DNA of 64,000 nucleotides from Leptobrachium leishanense. Lineage: Eukaryota > Chordata > Amphibia > Anura > Megophryidae. The notes below the pieces were generated by a model. It saw only the letters and a list, made by a program, of their open reading frames with translations, searched no databases and was not told the DNA's origin. Each line of letters starts with the position of its first letter. Within the stretch, counting starts at the first letter, position 1. The position numbers were made by a program, and so were the translations under genes. This document shows, piece by piece, positions 41,510 through 53,447 of this stretch. The DNA lies in the NCBI GenBank assembly GCA_009667805.1, contig CM019070.1, forward strand, positions 53,218,451 through 53,282,450, written 5' to 3'.

Positions 41510-42589
41510 ACCCTTAACTACCATGACTGAGTATACTCTATGCTCAAAACTACCTCAAGATCGAGTGAACGTGATCTAGTCTTAAGGGGGCATGCAAAAA
41601 ATCGGTCACGTTTCCACCTTCTAGCCAGTCGCCCTGATGGTGAGAAATTATGGGTCAGCTCTTGTGGGTTTCTGGGCTAGCCAGTTCAGGCTATATGTCC
41701 ATGGACTTCACTGTGGCTGATTGGCCTGTGGTCACATGCCCTGCCCTGCTACATAAATATGGCCAGCAGGGCAGGCTCTCTATCGCTGGCATATGGCTGA
41801 CAACAGGGGTAGAAAAGAGACAACAATACGAAATGGCCAGTAGCAAACACAGGACCCTGAACTAGAATGAGGTCCTTAAACTGGCTTCTAACACAGACTA
41901 TAATATGCTGCTGGGCACATACACAAAGGCAAGAAAACAGGACACACAGAATATAAACAGGAATAATCAAGAGTTGTCAGAGAAAGCCAGAAGGTCTAAA
42001 TACCAGATATACTCCGTTAATGCCGTTTCCTGTATCGTTGGGAGAAAGGTGTAGTAGAATTTTTCTAACAAAATTTCACCTGCTGGTATTCCAATAGCCT
42101 GGAGGCTCCACCCAGGGTAAGTGTAAAATTGGCACCCTCTGATTTTTATGTGAATAATCGCGGAATTACACTAGGCCCTATTTGAGGTTATCTTTTCTGC
42201 TTTTTTTGCGGTTCATACGAGGAATCAAGAAAGGAAAAGTCCCTACAGGTTGATGGGTCCCTGTACATAAGAAGCAAACACCATAAGGCGAATAACACCA
42301 GAGCCAGTTAGGGCTCTTCATATGTGAGTGTATTACCATTATTCCCGCATTCTGTAATCCGAAAAACAGTCTACACTATCGGTCTTTTTTCTCCCACATG
42401 TCCCGTGGAGAAAACAGTGAAAATTTAACCATAACCACAGAAGTGTAGGTGAAATATATTTTATATATTGAGTGCTCTGTACCCATCCTTTGTTTTTGCT
42501 CCAGAATAAGACCTGATCGAGGATTACTTGATATTAGGCTCCTGCAGGTGTTTTTCAAGGTCAAGTATCCTCAATCATAGTAGTGAAGG
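41510..42589. mobile_element. Possible longer piggyBac-like element
   Basis: Left TTAAACCCTTAACTACCATGACTG (TTAA at 41506-41509) and right CATAGTAGTGAAGGGGTTAA (TTAA at about 42589-42592) resemble the family termini and face each other. The inner ends carry GAGTATACTC and CAAGGTCAAGTATCC words of the family. The 1-kb interior is unlike the short copies, so these may instead be two unrelated fragments. Confidence 0.4.
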
Positions 42590-42779
42590 GGTTAACTATC
42601 AAATCCCTTATTCATTTATTACACAGATAAGATATGAATTTGTCAGGCCTTCACTCGTTTTTGTTTTTTTTTTACTTTTATATTGCTGGTTTATTGAGTT
42701 TTTTTCAGTTTATTCTTTTTTTACAGGTTGTGTGAGTTAACAGAATTTGTTTTGTTGCAAATTTACAATTCACCTTAAA

Positions 42780-43440
42780 GCTATAAAAACAGACTAAAAT
42801 GATCAATATGTTATTGTGCAGAAAGCAGATTCTTGTTCTCCTAGACGTTGCTCTTCCTTTTGCCCAAGGGGTGGACTTGAGTATAAGATTTCTTCACATC
42901 TCTTGATGGCCTGCTAAGAATTTTGTAGCTTGCGCCCTCAATGACGCTTTGAGAGTTTAAGTGTCTCCTCCGCAACAACCTTTGGTGTCAAAGTGAGTTA
43001 TTTCCTGTCTCTTTTTAGCTGGTGATATTGACAGCCGTGTTTTCTTACACGTTAATGTGGCTCGCAGCGAGGTAGACTGCCAGTCTGACTACTCTATTTC
43101 AGGCCGCAATTTCATGTTGGATGAGGCGAGGATTATTTCCCAAAGATTCTAAACTTGCGGAACTGAATAATCGTAGCCATAGCGGAAGAATATCAAATGC
43201 AATTTTCAAAATTGTCTCCTTTGATTGGGCTATCCTGGCTGCAACAGAAGCCTTTGCGGAAAAACGTATGAAATATGGCAGGATTTTCACAGTTGTGTGG
43301 GGGAGCATACATCTTCCTATCATAATTATTTCTCCATGTACAGCCGGGGATGGATTGTCAAGAGGCTAGATTTACTAGAGCTCCCTGCTAGATCTAGAAA
43401 TGAGCTGTGAGATCACATAAGGAGCTATCAGCCATTAAAA
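42780..43440. other. Low-repeat block
   Basis: No repeat landmarks. 43095-43330 (ATGTTGGATGAGGCGAGG, CTCCTTTGATTGGGCTATCC, GTGTGGGGGAGCATAC) reads like unique, possibly constrained sequence. The overlapping 82- and 74-codon ORFs on opposite strands have no recognised homology. Confidence 0.22.
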
Positions 43441-43454
43441 GTTTAAATCACAAT

Positions 43455-44346
43455 CAAGGTTATTCAAAGAGATCCGAATTGGGGCCGAAAGATAACCGAA
43501 TGCTGAAATTCAACGTACGGTTACCTTTCCTGGCCATTCGGCTATTCAGAGAGCAGGCAGTTCACCAAATGTTGGCGAATTGCCTGCACATACGGTGCCT
43601 TTTCGTTGCCTGTTCGAGGGCAGTGAATCCCCATAGTGAAGCAATGCTTCAGCTATTCAGAGAGCAAAATCCAGCAGTGAAAAGCTGCCGAAATGCCCTG
43701 CTGTTCGGTGGTTTCATTCGGCAGATTTATTAAGGAGAATCCCATAGGCTTCAAAGTTAAATATATTCCCGTTTTGATTAAATATCTAATAAACCGTTTA
43801 ATATAATACTCTGCAGTAAAGAGTCTCTTTATCTATAGATTTTTTTAGGATCTTTTAGCCATTTTTTGCAAAAAAAAATTCTGTTTGTTTTTTTAAATAG
43901 TTTTTTCTTTTTCCTGTAACAGCCCTTTTTATTATCATTCATTGGATCTTATATGTAAATTTCACACATTTTCGTTCTCTAGTTTCTTTGCAAACAGCGT
44001 TTCACTTTTCAAGCGTACTGTTTTTTTTTTTTCACTCCATTCGTCTGCGGTGTCGGCTTATTCCGGTGGCTGCTCTGCGCTTTGATCGGCGGCTGCTCGG
44101 GTTTCTCCGGCATGTTCGGCGGGGTTAATCCAGATGTTTTTGCGGGTTTCGGTGTGCGTTCGCCGGGTTTTGCAGTGAGTGTTCGTCAGGTTTGCGGCGG
44201 CTTTTGCCTGCACTAGGACGGCCTTGTGGTGCTTGCTGAATACACCGCAGGGTCACCAAAATGGTATCGCCAAATCGCTCCGAATTGAAGAGAACGAAAA
44301 GTCACTGAACGTGCGGTGACTTTTCGATTCTCTTTGAATAACCCTG
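43455..44346 (+). mobile_element. Hairpin-rich MITE copy H
   Basis: CAAGGTTATTCAAAGAGATC (first G changed to A) to TCTCTTTGAATAACCCTG. All internal hairpins are present. No flanking 3-bp duplication (AAT versus TAA). The next, diverged, reverse-oriented relative starts only about 50 bp downstream. Confidence 0.83.
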
Positions 44347-44568
44347 TAAGAACTGATTCCCTAAGTGACACATCCTTAAAAATGCGACCCTTAGGGCATC
44401 AAACACTTCAGTGAAATTTCAGTGCTTTCTCGTTCAGCGCACTTTGTCGACTCCAGTTTGCTGACCCTATCGGGAATTCACTATTCACCGCAGGGTCCAC
44501 GAAAGTACATCAAACGTGGAGCCACCGAACTGCAGGAAAATAAAAGGAAAGCTGCTATTCTTCTAAAA

Positions 44569-45616
44569 CAGGGGTCTCAAACTCAAATTACCTGAGGGCC
44601 ACTGGACAAATTTTCATATCCCATGGGGGCCGCATGCAAAATTTGAAACTCGTTTTTATTTATTAAACGGTTTTCTTTTACAGGAAAGTGTTTTTATTTC
44701 TGAATTTTTTTTGTGTTTTTATTATTTTTCTGGCAAAACTTTTTATTCCTTCTTTTTATAAGGCGTTTTATTTTATTCTGTAACAGAACCTTTCTCTGTC
44801 CCTCCATTCTCCTGTCCCTCAGTCCTTCTGCCCTCCGTCTTGTCTCTCCATTTTTCTTTCCCTCTCTCCGTCCCTGTTTCTCCATCATCTGTCCCTCTGA
44901 GGCCATCTGTCCCTCTGTGTGTGTCTTCATCCATCAGTCCTTCACTCTGTGTCTCCATCCGTCCCTCTGTCACTGTGTGTGTGTCTCCATCCTTCAGTCC
45001 CTGTCAGTGTGTGTCCTCCCTTCAGTCCCTGTCACACTGTGTGTGTGTGTGCGCGCCCTTCCTTCAGTCCCTGTCACACTGTGTGTGTGTGCCCTCCCTT
45101 CAGTCCCTGTCAGACTGTGTGTGTGTGTGCGTGCCCTCCCTTCAGTCCCTGTCACACTGTGTGTGTGCCCTCCCTTCAGTCCCTGTCACACTGTGTGTGT
45201 GCCCTCCCTTCAGTCCCTGTCACACTGTGTGTGTGCCCTCCCTTCAGTCCCTGTCACACTGTGTGTGTGCCCTCCCTTCAGTCCCTGTCACACTGTCTCC
45301 ATCCATCATTCCCACTGTTTTTCACTTTTCTCTTTTCCCCTTGTGCTCTGCTAAATCCTATACCCCCAATCAGCCCTTTTTTCTCTCTCCTCCTGCTCCC
45401 CCCCAACGCTATACTCACCCCAGGTTTTCCATGCTGTGCTTCCTGCCTGCCGAGTGCAGACGCCTCTGTGTGCAGAGAGCTGGTTGGAAGGGGCGGAGCA
45501 GGCACGCAGGGCATGTTTTTCCTGGGTGAGAGCAGCTGATCACTGTATTCTGCGGGCCATTTGTAATCGGTCTGCGGGCCACAAATGGCCCGCGGGCCGG
45601 TACTTTGAGACCCCTG
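44569..45616. mobile_element. hAT element, CAGGGGTCTCAAACTC type
   Basis: CAGGGGTCTCAAACTCAAAT at the left and GTACTTTGAGACCCCTG at the right, with a perfect 8-bp duplication TTCTAAAA (44561-44568, 45617-45624). Subterminal GGGCCGCATGC and GGCCCGCGGGCC are typical of this hAT group. 1048 bp, no transposase; the centre is a minisatellite. Confidence 0.93.
44990..45298. repeat. 28- to 34-bp minisatellite within the hAT element
   Basis: Unit GCCCTCCCTTCAGTCCCTGT then CACACTGTGTGTGT, about nine copies whose length varies through the GT run. It grades upstream into GTCCCTCTGT/GTCTCCATCC-rich sequence. Long ORFs here are read-through of the array. Confidence 0.9.
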
Positions 45617-46155
45617 TTCTAAAAGGTGTTTAAAGAAATTAAAATGCATGAAAACGTGTGGAAATAATAAAAAGGTCCTGTAAAAAATAATAAAACTGTC
45701 TGTTACAGGTTAAAAAGAAGCCTTTATAACAAAATCGGGTATCAAAAAATTTCGTCAAAAAAATACATCCAAATATTCCAATAAATAAATAAAAAGACTA
45801 CTGAAAATGAAAAGAATAAAAGGTTGAATAAAAACGATTATATTTTTAAAGATTGAATCCTATGGGATTCGCCTGTTTAAACCTGTCAAACTGAACCACT
45901 GAAAATCAGGGCATTTCACTGACATTTCGGTGCAGTTCTGCGTTCTCTGAATAGACTATCCATTACTTTTCTATGGGATAATGTCGCTGCTGCCGAATTG
46001 CAAGAAATGCACCATATTTCGCTGGTAATTTGCCTATATTTGGCGAATTGACAGCTTTCTTAATGGAAGAATTGCCACGAAATTGCACCGTACTGTGAAA
46101 TTTAACGTTTGGTGTCCTTCGGTGGCAAGTCCGGCGCTCTTTGAATAACCCTTTC

Positions 46156-46438
46156 GGTGGCTTTAACACTTTAAGGCTGATAGATCCACATGAGATCCAT
46201 CAGTTCATTTCTATGACTAGAAATGAGCTCTGGAAAACCTAGCTCTTTCAAACGAGGGAAAAGAATAATCTGGAGAATGCTGCAGAATCCATTAATACGT
46301 GAATAATGCTTGAAAAGTGTTGTCTATTGTGCACCTGCAGCTACCTGGCATTGTGAAATGGCGTCACTTTATAGTGCGAGATATGTTATCTATACTTGGA
46401 GACGTGAAACAAATTGCTAACACATGTACAACATTAGC
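46156..46438. other. No recognised feature
   Basis: Unassigned short interval between two elements. Confidence 0.4.
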
Positions 46439-46442
46439 TTAA

Positions 46443-47724
46443 CCCATTCACGTCTGTGATCATGTATAGACGATCAGCTATAGCAGACACGGCAGCCCAA
46501 GAGCATATTAACACGATCTGGGACTACGCTGTGTCTTTGCAATTGCAATTAATTTGTTGCAAACGAAACGTGTTTGCATGTGACCTCCTGAAGGAGCCCC
46601 GCAAATTTTAGTGGGCATGATGCCTGAGGTGGTAACACTTTTTAAAACTAATCGGGCATGGGTGTCCACAGCATGGGGCAAGGGGGGGCACTCCCCCCCC
46701 CGCCTGCATCAACAGGCTTAAATTATTATAATTTATTCACTGCAGCTGCAGTTCCTGGGCTCTCCATTAGACTGCACCAGCGTCACATCCCCACTCCACC
46801 TCCAATCCATCACGTGCTCTCACTCACTTTGCATGCTGGTAGAGGCAGGGCTGAGATGCAGCTGCTCCTATGGGCCACAGGAAAAAGGTAATGATTGTCA
46901 AATAAATACTTTTTTAGTAAGCTTGATGCCAGTGTCTTTAAGAGTTTACAATCAAGAGGAGAGGGGACCCTGCTCCAGAGTTTACAATCTAAGAGGAGAG
47001 GGGACCCTGCTCCAGAGCTTACAGTCTAAGAGGAGAGGGAACCCTGCTCCAGAGTTTACACTCTAAGAGGAGAGGGGACCGTGCTCCAGAACTTACAATC
47101 TAAGAGGAGAGGGGACCATGCTCCAGAGTTTACAATCTAAGAGGAGAGGGGACCCTGCTCCAGAGCTTACAATCAAAAAAGAGAGGGGACCCTGCTCCAG
47201 AGCTTACAATCTAAGAGGAGAGGGGACCCTGCACCAGAGCTGGGTCCCCTCTCCTCTTAGATTGTAAGCTCTGGAGCACGGTCCCCACTCTGCTTAGATT
47301 GTAAACTCTGGTGCAGGGTGCAGATTTCGCCATCTGCTGGCCAAATTGAGTTACTACAGTTCTGTGATCCATGCAGTTTCAGCTGGGGAACTGTCCGTTA
47401 GAGACATCCCCCAGTTACATGGACGTCTGCAGAAATTTGTCCGGGGGGGGGGGCAAAATTTTAATGGCATCCATATGGCATATGGAGCAGGGTCCTAAGA
47501 GCAGGGTCCTCTGATTCCTGACTGTTTGATTTTTTTTTTTCATTTTTTATTTTGCAAACCCCTTGGTGTCGACGTGTACATTTAGAGGGTTATTCAGAAT
47601 ATGGTAGGTCTCCATCTTCACTTTTACATAATTTTTTTTATTTGATATGTGACACTTATGATTCCAGAGTGTTTGATTTTTTTTTTTCATTTTTTAGTTT
47701 GAAAACCCCTTGGTAGTGCAGGGG
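46443..47724. mobile_element. piggyBac-like element expanded by internal repeats
   Basis: Left CCCATTCACGTCTGTGATCA after TTAA (46439-46442) and right CCTTGGTAGTGCAGGGG before TTAA (47725-47728). The interior has family landmarks (CGCCATCTGCTGGCC, GTTAGAGACATCCCCCAG) but also a 37-bp minisatellite and a partial duplication of its right end (47505-47650 versus 47660-47820). The two termini are not strongly matched, so this may be a composite. Confidence 0.5.
46950..47327. repeat. 37-bp minisatellite ending in inverted units
   Basis: About eight direct units of GAGCTTACAATCTAAGAGGA then GAGGGGACCCTGCTCCA, followed at 47240-47325 by two units in the opposite orientation (GGGTCCCCTCTCCTCTTAGA). 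The array can fold on itself. It is plausibly the origin of a local expansion inside the piggyBac-like element. Confidence 0.9.
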
Positions 47725-47820
47725 TTAATAGAATGTATAGACTATAGTGTCGGCGTGTACATTCAGAGGGTTATTCAGAATATGGTAGGTCCCCATCTGC
47801 ACTTTTACGTTCTTTCTTAA
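47505..47820. repeat. Direct duplication of about 150-190 bp
   Basis: TTTGATTTTTTTTTTTCATT...CCCCTTGGT...GAGGGTTATTCAGAATATGG occurs at about 47525-47640 and 47668-47810. Only the second copy retains AGTGCAGGGGTTAATAGAAT, including the TTAA boundary. Confidence 0.7.
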
Positions 47821-47994
47821 TTGATAAGTTATAAAGAACATTAGGTTTAATTCATTGTGATTATTTACAGCCTGAAAATTCTGAGAGATTCCGAGATATC
47901 GATGCATGCATGGGCATCTATGGTAAAGAAACTCACGTTTATATAACACACCATAACATTTTTTTTTTTTTTTTTTTGCTATGTTCGCTTCAAA

Positions 47995-48450
47995 ATGTCT
48001 ATTTTAGCTGTTGCCAAGGATTAAAATAAAGCCTTTAACGATGTCCCATTAATTGGCTGTCAAAAGACGATGCATGTGCTAATTCTGTAACGTTTCTACT
48101 GTTCTATCATCGTCTTATTCATTTCTGTTCCCAGTTTTGCTTGTTGCGCCCCAAAATTTCGATGAATAAATAATGGTTACGTAACATTCTTATTAATTTG
48201 AAACGGACTTTGTATTAAATTGCTCTCCCCCCTCCCCACACCTCTTAAGAAGTTAATTAAATAGAAACTGGAGTCAATTATTCTGCAGGCGCTTGCCAAG
48301 GGTATTGTGCCAAGGCAATAAATTAAATTGAGCTTTAAATTGTTTCAGTGTAGAACCGAACAGCTGATCTATTGTGTGTTTGAGCAAATTGTCAGAAAGT
48401 CTGTGTAGGGACTTTAGCTGGATATTAACCATCCCAGTTGGAAGGGAGCC
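47995..48450. other. Low-repeat block with transcription-factor-like motif density
   Basis: TTGCCAAGGATTAAAATAAA, CCCATTAATTGGCTGTCAAA, GATGCATGTGCTAATTC, GCGCTTGCCAAGG and GTGCCAAGGCAATAAATT occur in repeat-free sequence. TTGGC/GCCAA half sites and TAATTA-type words recur. A candidate conserved enhancer; no coding frame. Confidence 0.3.
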
Positions 48451-48801
48451 AACGAACGGGTTGTTTTTCTATCCAAAGCAGTGCCTATAGCTATATTGTA
48501 CAGATAATCCTCTCTTTGGCTTTAGGCATTGTTGTTTGATCTTCCTGATACACTGTGTCTTTCTGTAAAGTCCCTGAAGGGTCAGATGGCTTTTGTATGC
48601 CCTCTGGTACCGAGGGTTAAGAATCGGTGTCCTTAAATCACTTCTCTGTACATAAAGTAATTTAAAAATACTTTAATAGCTTTAAGATCAAATTTTGAAC
48701 CAGTCGCACTCTTCATATATGTATTCTTCAAGCTACATTCTGTCTATAATATTTATTTTCACTTGTTTTGTGGGCTTAAAAACCACTCAACCTTACAGTT
48801 A

Positions 48802-49516
48802 GGGCCCTATTACATTCTTCGCGCAAAAATAAAAAACGCATTAGCGCGAGGGGGAAAACCCTACGAGCGGAACGTCAAATTACGAAGTTCACGCACAAAA
48901 TGCGCGTTAACGTCTAACGCGAGTTACCCTGCGCGAGCGAAAGTTTGAGTGCGCATCCCATACTTAACATTGTGAGCGCAAATGCGTTTCTGGGCTGGTA
49001 CGTGGCTGGTATTACAATTGATGCGCGACTTTTTATGAACGACATTTCCACGCATAATTTTAACGTCTTTGAAAAGCCGGTGGTAACTGCAAATCGGAAC
49101 GTTCTGGCTGAAACCAAATACACCAGCATGAAAAAAAAAAAAATACAGCACAGTATAGTTACACTTTCTACACATACCCAAACAATAAAATTGAGAAGAC
49201 GTGCGTGTTTTTTTTATTGCTGCAGCATATATTCTCAGATTGATTTTGACAGGCGCAGAAACTGAACGGGAGTCAATTGTGGTTCTTAATTCTGATTGGC
49301 TGAATTGCGTGAAAAAACAGTCTGCCCACCGATTTCTGCGTGCAGCGTTAATTTGCGCTCGTTTTCGCGCTTATTTTTTTACGCGCGATATTTTCGGACG
49401 GATGAAAAAATGTGGATCGTAATACCAGTGTTAATTTACGCGCGTTAACGTTTAACGCTGCATGCAAAAAAATTGCGCTGTGCGTACGAATTTGCGCGGA
49501 GAATGTAATAGAGCCC
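48802..49516. mobile_element. GCGC-rich Harbinger-like element
   Basis: GGGCCCTATTACATTCTTCG at the left, GAGAATGTAATAGAGCCC at the right, and TTA on both flanks (48799-48801, 49517-49519), the PIF-Harbinger TWA target. It contains all family landmarks (ACTTAACATTGTGAGCGC, AACGTCTTTGAAAA, ACACATACCCAAACAATAAA, TTTGACAGGCGC). No transposase. Confidence 0.87.
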
Positions 49517-49910
49517 TTAAAGGGGTGACGAAATAATTAAGGTTGAATTTGTATTATAGTTTATATAAAGGATTTTCCCTGATTACAATGTAATTCATTG
49601 TTTAAACTTTTCTTCTCGACACAGTTTGATAAGGAGCAAGGAAGTATCAAGATTAGTGTTAAGATGTAAGATTGTGTTTAAAGATCTATTTAATAATACA
49701 TCTCCCTCCTGTTTCGTCACTGTCCTGTAACTCGCACACCTCGCTCTGCCATTACACAGCAAAATCCTGTGGCCCATGTGAAGACTATTTGTGGCACAGT
49801 GGTTGAAAATCACTGGTTTAATTTTACTCGCTCATGTTCTCTTGGTATCACTTATGGTGACGTTTAGCAACTGCTATCCAAGACATCATCTTAATAGTTA
49901 GGGTCTATAG
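49517..49910. other. No recognised feature
   Basis: Unassigned; no repeat boundary or coding signal. Confidence 0.4.
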
Positions 49911-50047
49911 CAGGAAAGTCAAACTCTAGGCCCTGCAGATGTTGCTGAACTACATTTACTCTGATTCTCTAGGCATCTACTGCATTCAAAGAATTCTGGG
50001 AACTGTAGGCCATGAACATCTAGGGGGGCCGGAGTTTGATAACCCTG
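49911..50047. mobile_element. Short hAT-like MITE
   Basis: CAGGAAAGTCAAACTC and GGAGTTTGATAACCCTG are imperfect inverted ends; the 8-bp flanks GTCTATAG and TTCTAAAG agree at six positions. The centre has CTACATTTACTCTGATTC and AGAATTCTGGGAACTGTAGG. Confidence 0.55.
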
Positions 50048-50086
50048 TTCTAAAGTTTTGAAAGAAATGCTAGCTGACAGCATTGG

Positions 50087-50696
50087 TGTCACCTATGATC
50101 TCTACACGCAGACAATATCTACCTACACTGCTGGTCTTTAGAATAGCCGGATTGCTAAACACAGGACAGTCACACAGAATAAACAAAGTCAGAACAAGCT
50201 GAAGTTAGGAACCAGTACAGATACTCAGACAACGCCATGAACAGGACCGGAATGGATAGTTGGACAAAGCTATTAATCCGTACCAGAACAAAGTCAGAGC
50301 CAGGAGTCAGTACCAGAACAGATAATCAGATAGAATCAGGAGTCAGAAAAAGAACAGAATGTGAGATAAAGCCAGGAGTTGGTACACCGTATAGCAAGGA
50401 GAGCGAGGGTTAACAGTGAAGGATAGTCAGGTTGCAAAGCCAGAATCGGTACACAAGTATAGGACTAAAGGAACCATATTCGCACTGAATGGAATAATGA
50501 ACAACGACAGGGCGGTGAGCATAACGCACTGTTTGGCTTTTAAATCCGGCAGGCGTCGCGTCATCAAGCCGCGCTCTGCCCACATGACTGACCCGCTGCC
50601 GCGATCACCAGCTACTTCACTCGGTGGCTGGCCAGCCATAGAGCAGCGAGAGTGGCGCTGCTGGCCACTGGGCATCAGGAGGGGGAGCCGTGACAG
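50087..50696. mobile_element. Solo LTR of a Ty3-type element
   Basis: TGTCACCTATGATCTC at the left and GGGAGCCGTGACAG at the right; TTGG lies immediately outside both ends (50083-50086, 50697-50700). The middle has diverged repeats of AGGAGTCAGTACCAGAACAG type. The GC-rich 3' half (GGCGTCGCGTCATCAAGCCG) resembles 36591-37360. Confidence 0.7.
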
Positions 50697-50700
50697 TTGG

Positions 50701-53014
50701 GACCTGAACTAATCAGATTAGCTTCTAGACATGGCTGCCGAGGAACTTCCTTTGAATTCTTGAGCATCCTGCTGGATTCACTGAAAAGAGAGCAGGCTCC
50801 GGAAATGTCACCTTAAGGCGTTGAACAATCAAGTGACCCTCAGTCTAACTAACCCAAGCTGAGAATACATCCTCCATGTGGTAACTTTTGGGAGATGAAG
50901 AAGTTCACTTCCCAATGGTGAAGACAGGACACATTTGAAGACTTCTCCCATAGTGCACCACTTCTTCTCCCCCTTTCTCCAGACCTTAGGCGAAGATTAA
51001 AAAAGGGTACACGCAGAGAGCCTTGCTAGCATCCCCCAGAAATAAGCCGAGGCTGTAGATCTGGAGCTTTTCGTTGAAACAGTGAACAGTATATAGCTGC
51101 TACCCACACCATGAGTCGTGACTGCATGTAGGGTCAAAATAGAACGTTTTTAATTGGGGACAGGCACAGATATTTATACGGTCAAGCCTGGGTTATTTAC
51201 ATATACAAAAACCTCCCCTAGAAAATGTTTTAAGGGATTCTGAGGTTGCTGCTTCTCGGAGTGTGAGACATAATTAGATTGGACAATACAATGAAATAAA
51301 CATTGCGTAACATTCCTAAATGAGGCAGAACAATGGCAATTGTGATTGTCAAACAGGTTACAGTCTAAAGACAGCAGATAACGAGGCAGTGTTTGCCTGA
51401 TAAAGAAGATTAACCAACTGCTCAAATATACAGCAGATATCAACACAGTCCCAAGAGACAGCATTCTGGAAGGCTAAACCTATCAGCAGATAGAAAGATA
51501 CACATGAACCATAATGATAGACAGACAATGACATTATTCTTGCATAACTCAGATTACATAAATTACACAAGCGAGGCCAAGGAAATAATATAGAACATCA
51601 GGCCTCCACCTCTCAAATATACCTCCAGGTCCATAGGGTTAGGTGTTACTAGTTGTGCTTGTTCTAAGATTAGGGATACTTTTAGAGTTAACAATAACCC
51701 TAGTCTTTACCCCTGACCCTAGCCAATAAAGTCTGCACCAGTTTTGCTTTCAGTTTAGGCTGAAGAGTCTGCTCCTCCTTATGACGCAAGCATCAAAAGA
51801 AGGAGCAAAATCTGTTACCCAAATATGATGTGAAGGGTCAGAATTTATTGGGTAGGGATAATCCGAACCCCAAAAGTAACTCTAACGATAGAATTGATTT
51901 AGCACCGTACTCATGCCATTAAAATGATTTCAGTATGGTGCTACTTTGCCCTGAAAAAATGCCGCAAGTGCACCTTTTTAGTTTACATGAAATACAACTT
52001 TACTCACCTAACCTCTGAATGTTAGGAAACTTTTTCAATCTGCGACGCATCATTTACTATGTGGCCACTACAGTAAATCTATTCTTTCTCTGCTGCTGAA
52101 GTCCCATAGGATAATAGAGATCTGATGCTGGTATGTGGCTATACTAACGGTAAATGAGGGCAGCAATGTGAGGATCCTCGATGAAATAGGAGTGTTAAAT
52201 CTGCCTCGTGAATGAGTTTGTTTACACTAGCAAAACTAGTAGAAATTTGTGAAATCTCCTTTCTTCATACTTGTTCAACCGAGTAAGTAAAGTGCGAGAA
52301 GGTGAAATTTTGTGCGTGGAAAAACAAGCGAGGCCAGGTTAAGACAATCCGTTGCTGTTGGTTGAACGGGAACATTTAGGCTTATAGTTCCCCCACTATT
52401 TTTTGCAAATTTTAGGTTTAAGAAGTCAAGCTAGAAATATGTTCCAAGCCAGCTATTTTTATACAGATTTTATATTTTGCTGTTTTGAGGAAAATAAAAA
52501 AATCTAGGCAGTCACAGGGGTATCTGCACGGTGTGTGTTTAACTGCTGAGCACAAGATGTAAGGACCAAAAGGGAATGAAGGTTCTCCAAAAGGTCCAGT
52601 CATCAGATTGAAAGGATGTGAAAAGACATTAATCAAATATAAATAAAAGCAATGATTAAAACGAATTAATCAATCACAAATATAGTACAACGGTAAAAAA
52701 AAAATCACCATAACAGATCCTACAGAAAACTCTAATGGTTATTGTCCCTTTTTTAAACAGCAATAAATTCCACGCACATCATTATATTTAATGATTGAGC
52801 AGTTCTACACACTAATTAATAGCTATAAACACTTTATAGTAAAGAGTGACAAAACACTTAACACAATTTCCTTAGAGCTTAAATAACAAGCTTGAATACA
52901 ACTGATCATAAATGAGAACAACAGAACATGAGTGGGTTATTGAAATGAAATTTTCGTCTGTGACATTTTCTTTATATAAACTATAGGTAAATGGCAGCAA
53001 AGTTCTGTAGAGTT
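50701..53014. other. Over 2 kb without a recognised feature
   Basis: No terminal inverted repeats, LTR ends, minisatellites or coding exons that I can support. Reverse-strand ORFs of 70-96 codons at 51174-51570 are isolated and have no recognised homology. Parts may be old repeats. Confidence 0.4.
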
Positions 53015-53017
53015 TAA

Positions 53018-53447
53018 GGGCTCTATTAATTTCTTCGCGCAAACGTTAACGCGTACGCAAAACGCATTAACGCGAGGGGAAAAACCCTTTGCGCAGAACG
53101 TCGTATTACAATGTCCGCACAAAAAAAGTCTACCGCTGGTGAACCTGCGCGAACCCTTTGCGAGCGTACTGTACTTGCGAGTCCTATACTTAACATTGTG
53201 AGCGCAAATGCGTTTGTGCGCTGGCACGCGGATGGTATTACAATCTATGAGCAAATTTTAACGGACAACGTTTGCGCGCATCATTTTAACGTCTTTGAAA
53301 AACTGGTGTGAATGTCAAATCTGAACGTCCTGGCCGAAATCAAATAACGGATGGTAATACCAGCGTTAATTTACGCGCGTTAACGTTTAACGCTGCGCGC
53401 AAAAAGAATAGCGCGTGTGCTTTTGCGCGAAGCAGTTAATAGAGCCC
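53018..53447. mobile_element. GCGC-rich Harbinger-like element, internally deleted
   Basis: GGGCTCTATTAATTTCTTCG and GCGAAGCAGTTAATAGAGCCC with TAA on both flanks (53015-53017, 53448-53450). It lacks the CACATACCCAAACAATAAA to TTTGACAGGCGC middle seen in 48802-49516, giving 430 bp; the deletion joint is near 53345. Confidence 0.85.

Larger units (their letters stand above)
44396..46152 (-). mobile_element. Diverged reverse relative of the hairpin MITE, split by a hAT element
   Basis: Right end GGTGGCAAGTCCGGCGCTCT then TTGAATAACCCT. Internal matches to the family in reverse include CCTATGGGATTCGCCTGTTT, TCTGTTACAGG, TCACCGCAGGGTCCACGAAA and GGCGAATTGACAG. The left boundary is uncertain (AGGGCATCAAACAC near 44396). 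The hAT at 44569-45616 interrupts it. Confidence 0.65.

Noticed and set aside
44713..45539. Cys/Ser-rich ORFs of over 200 codons in three frames
   Set aside because: Read-through of the CCTTCAGTCCCTGT minisatellite inside a hAT element.
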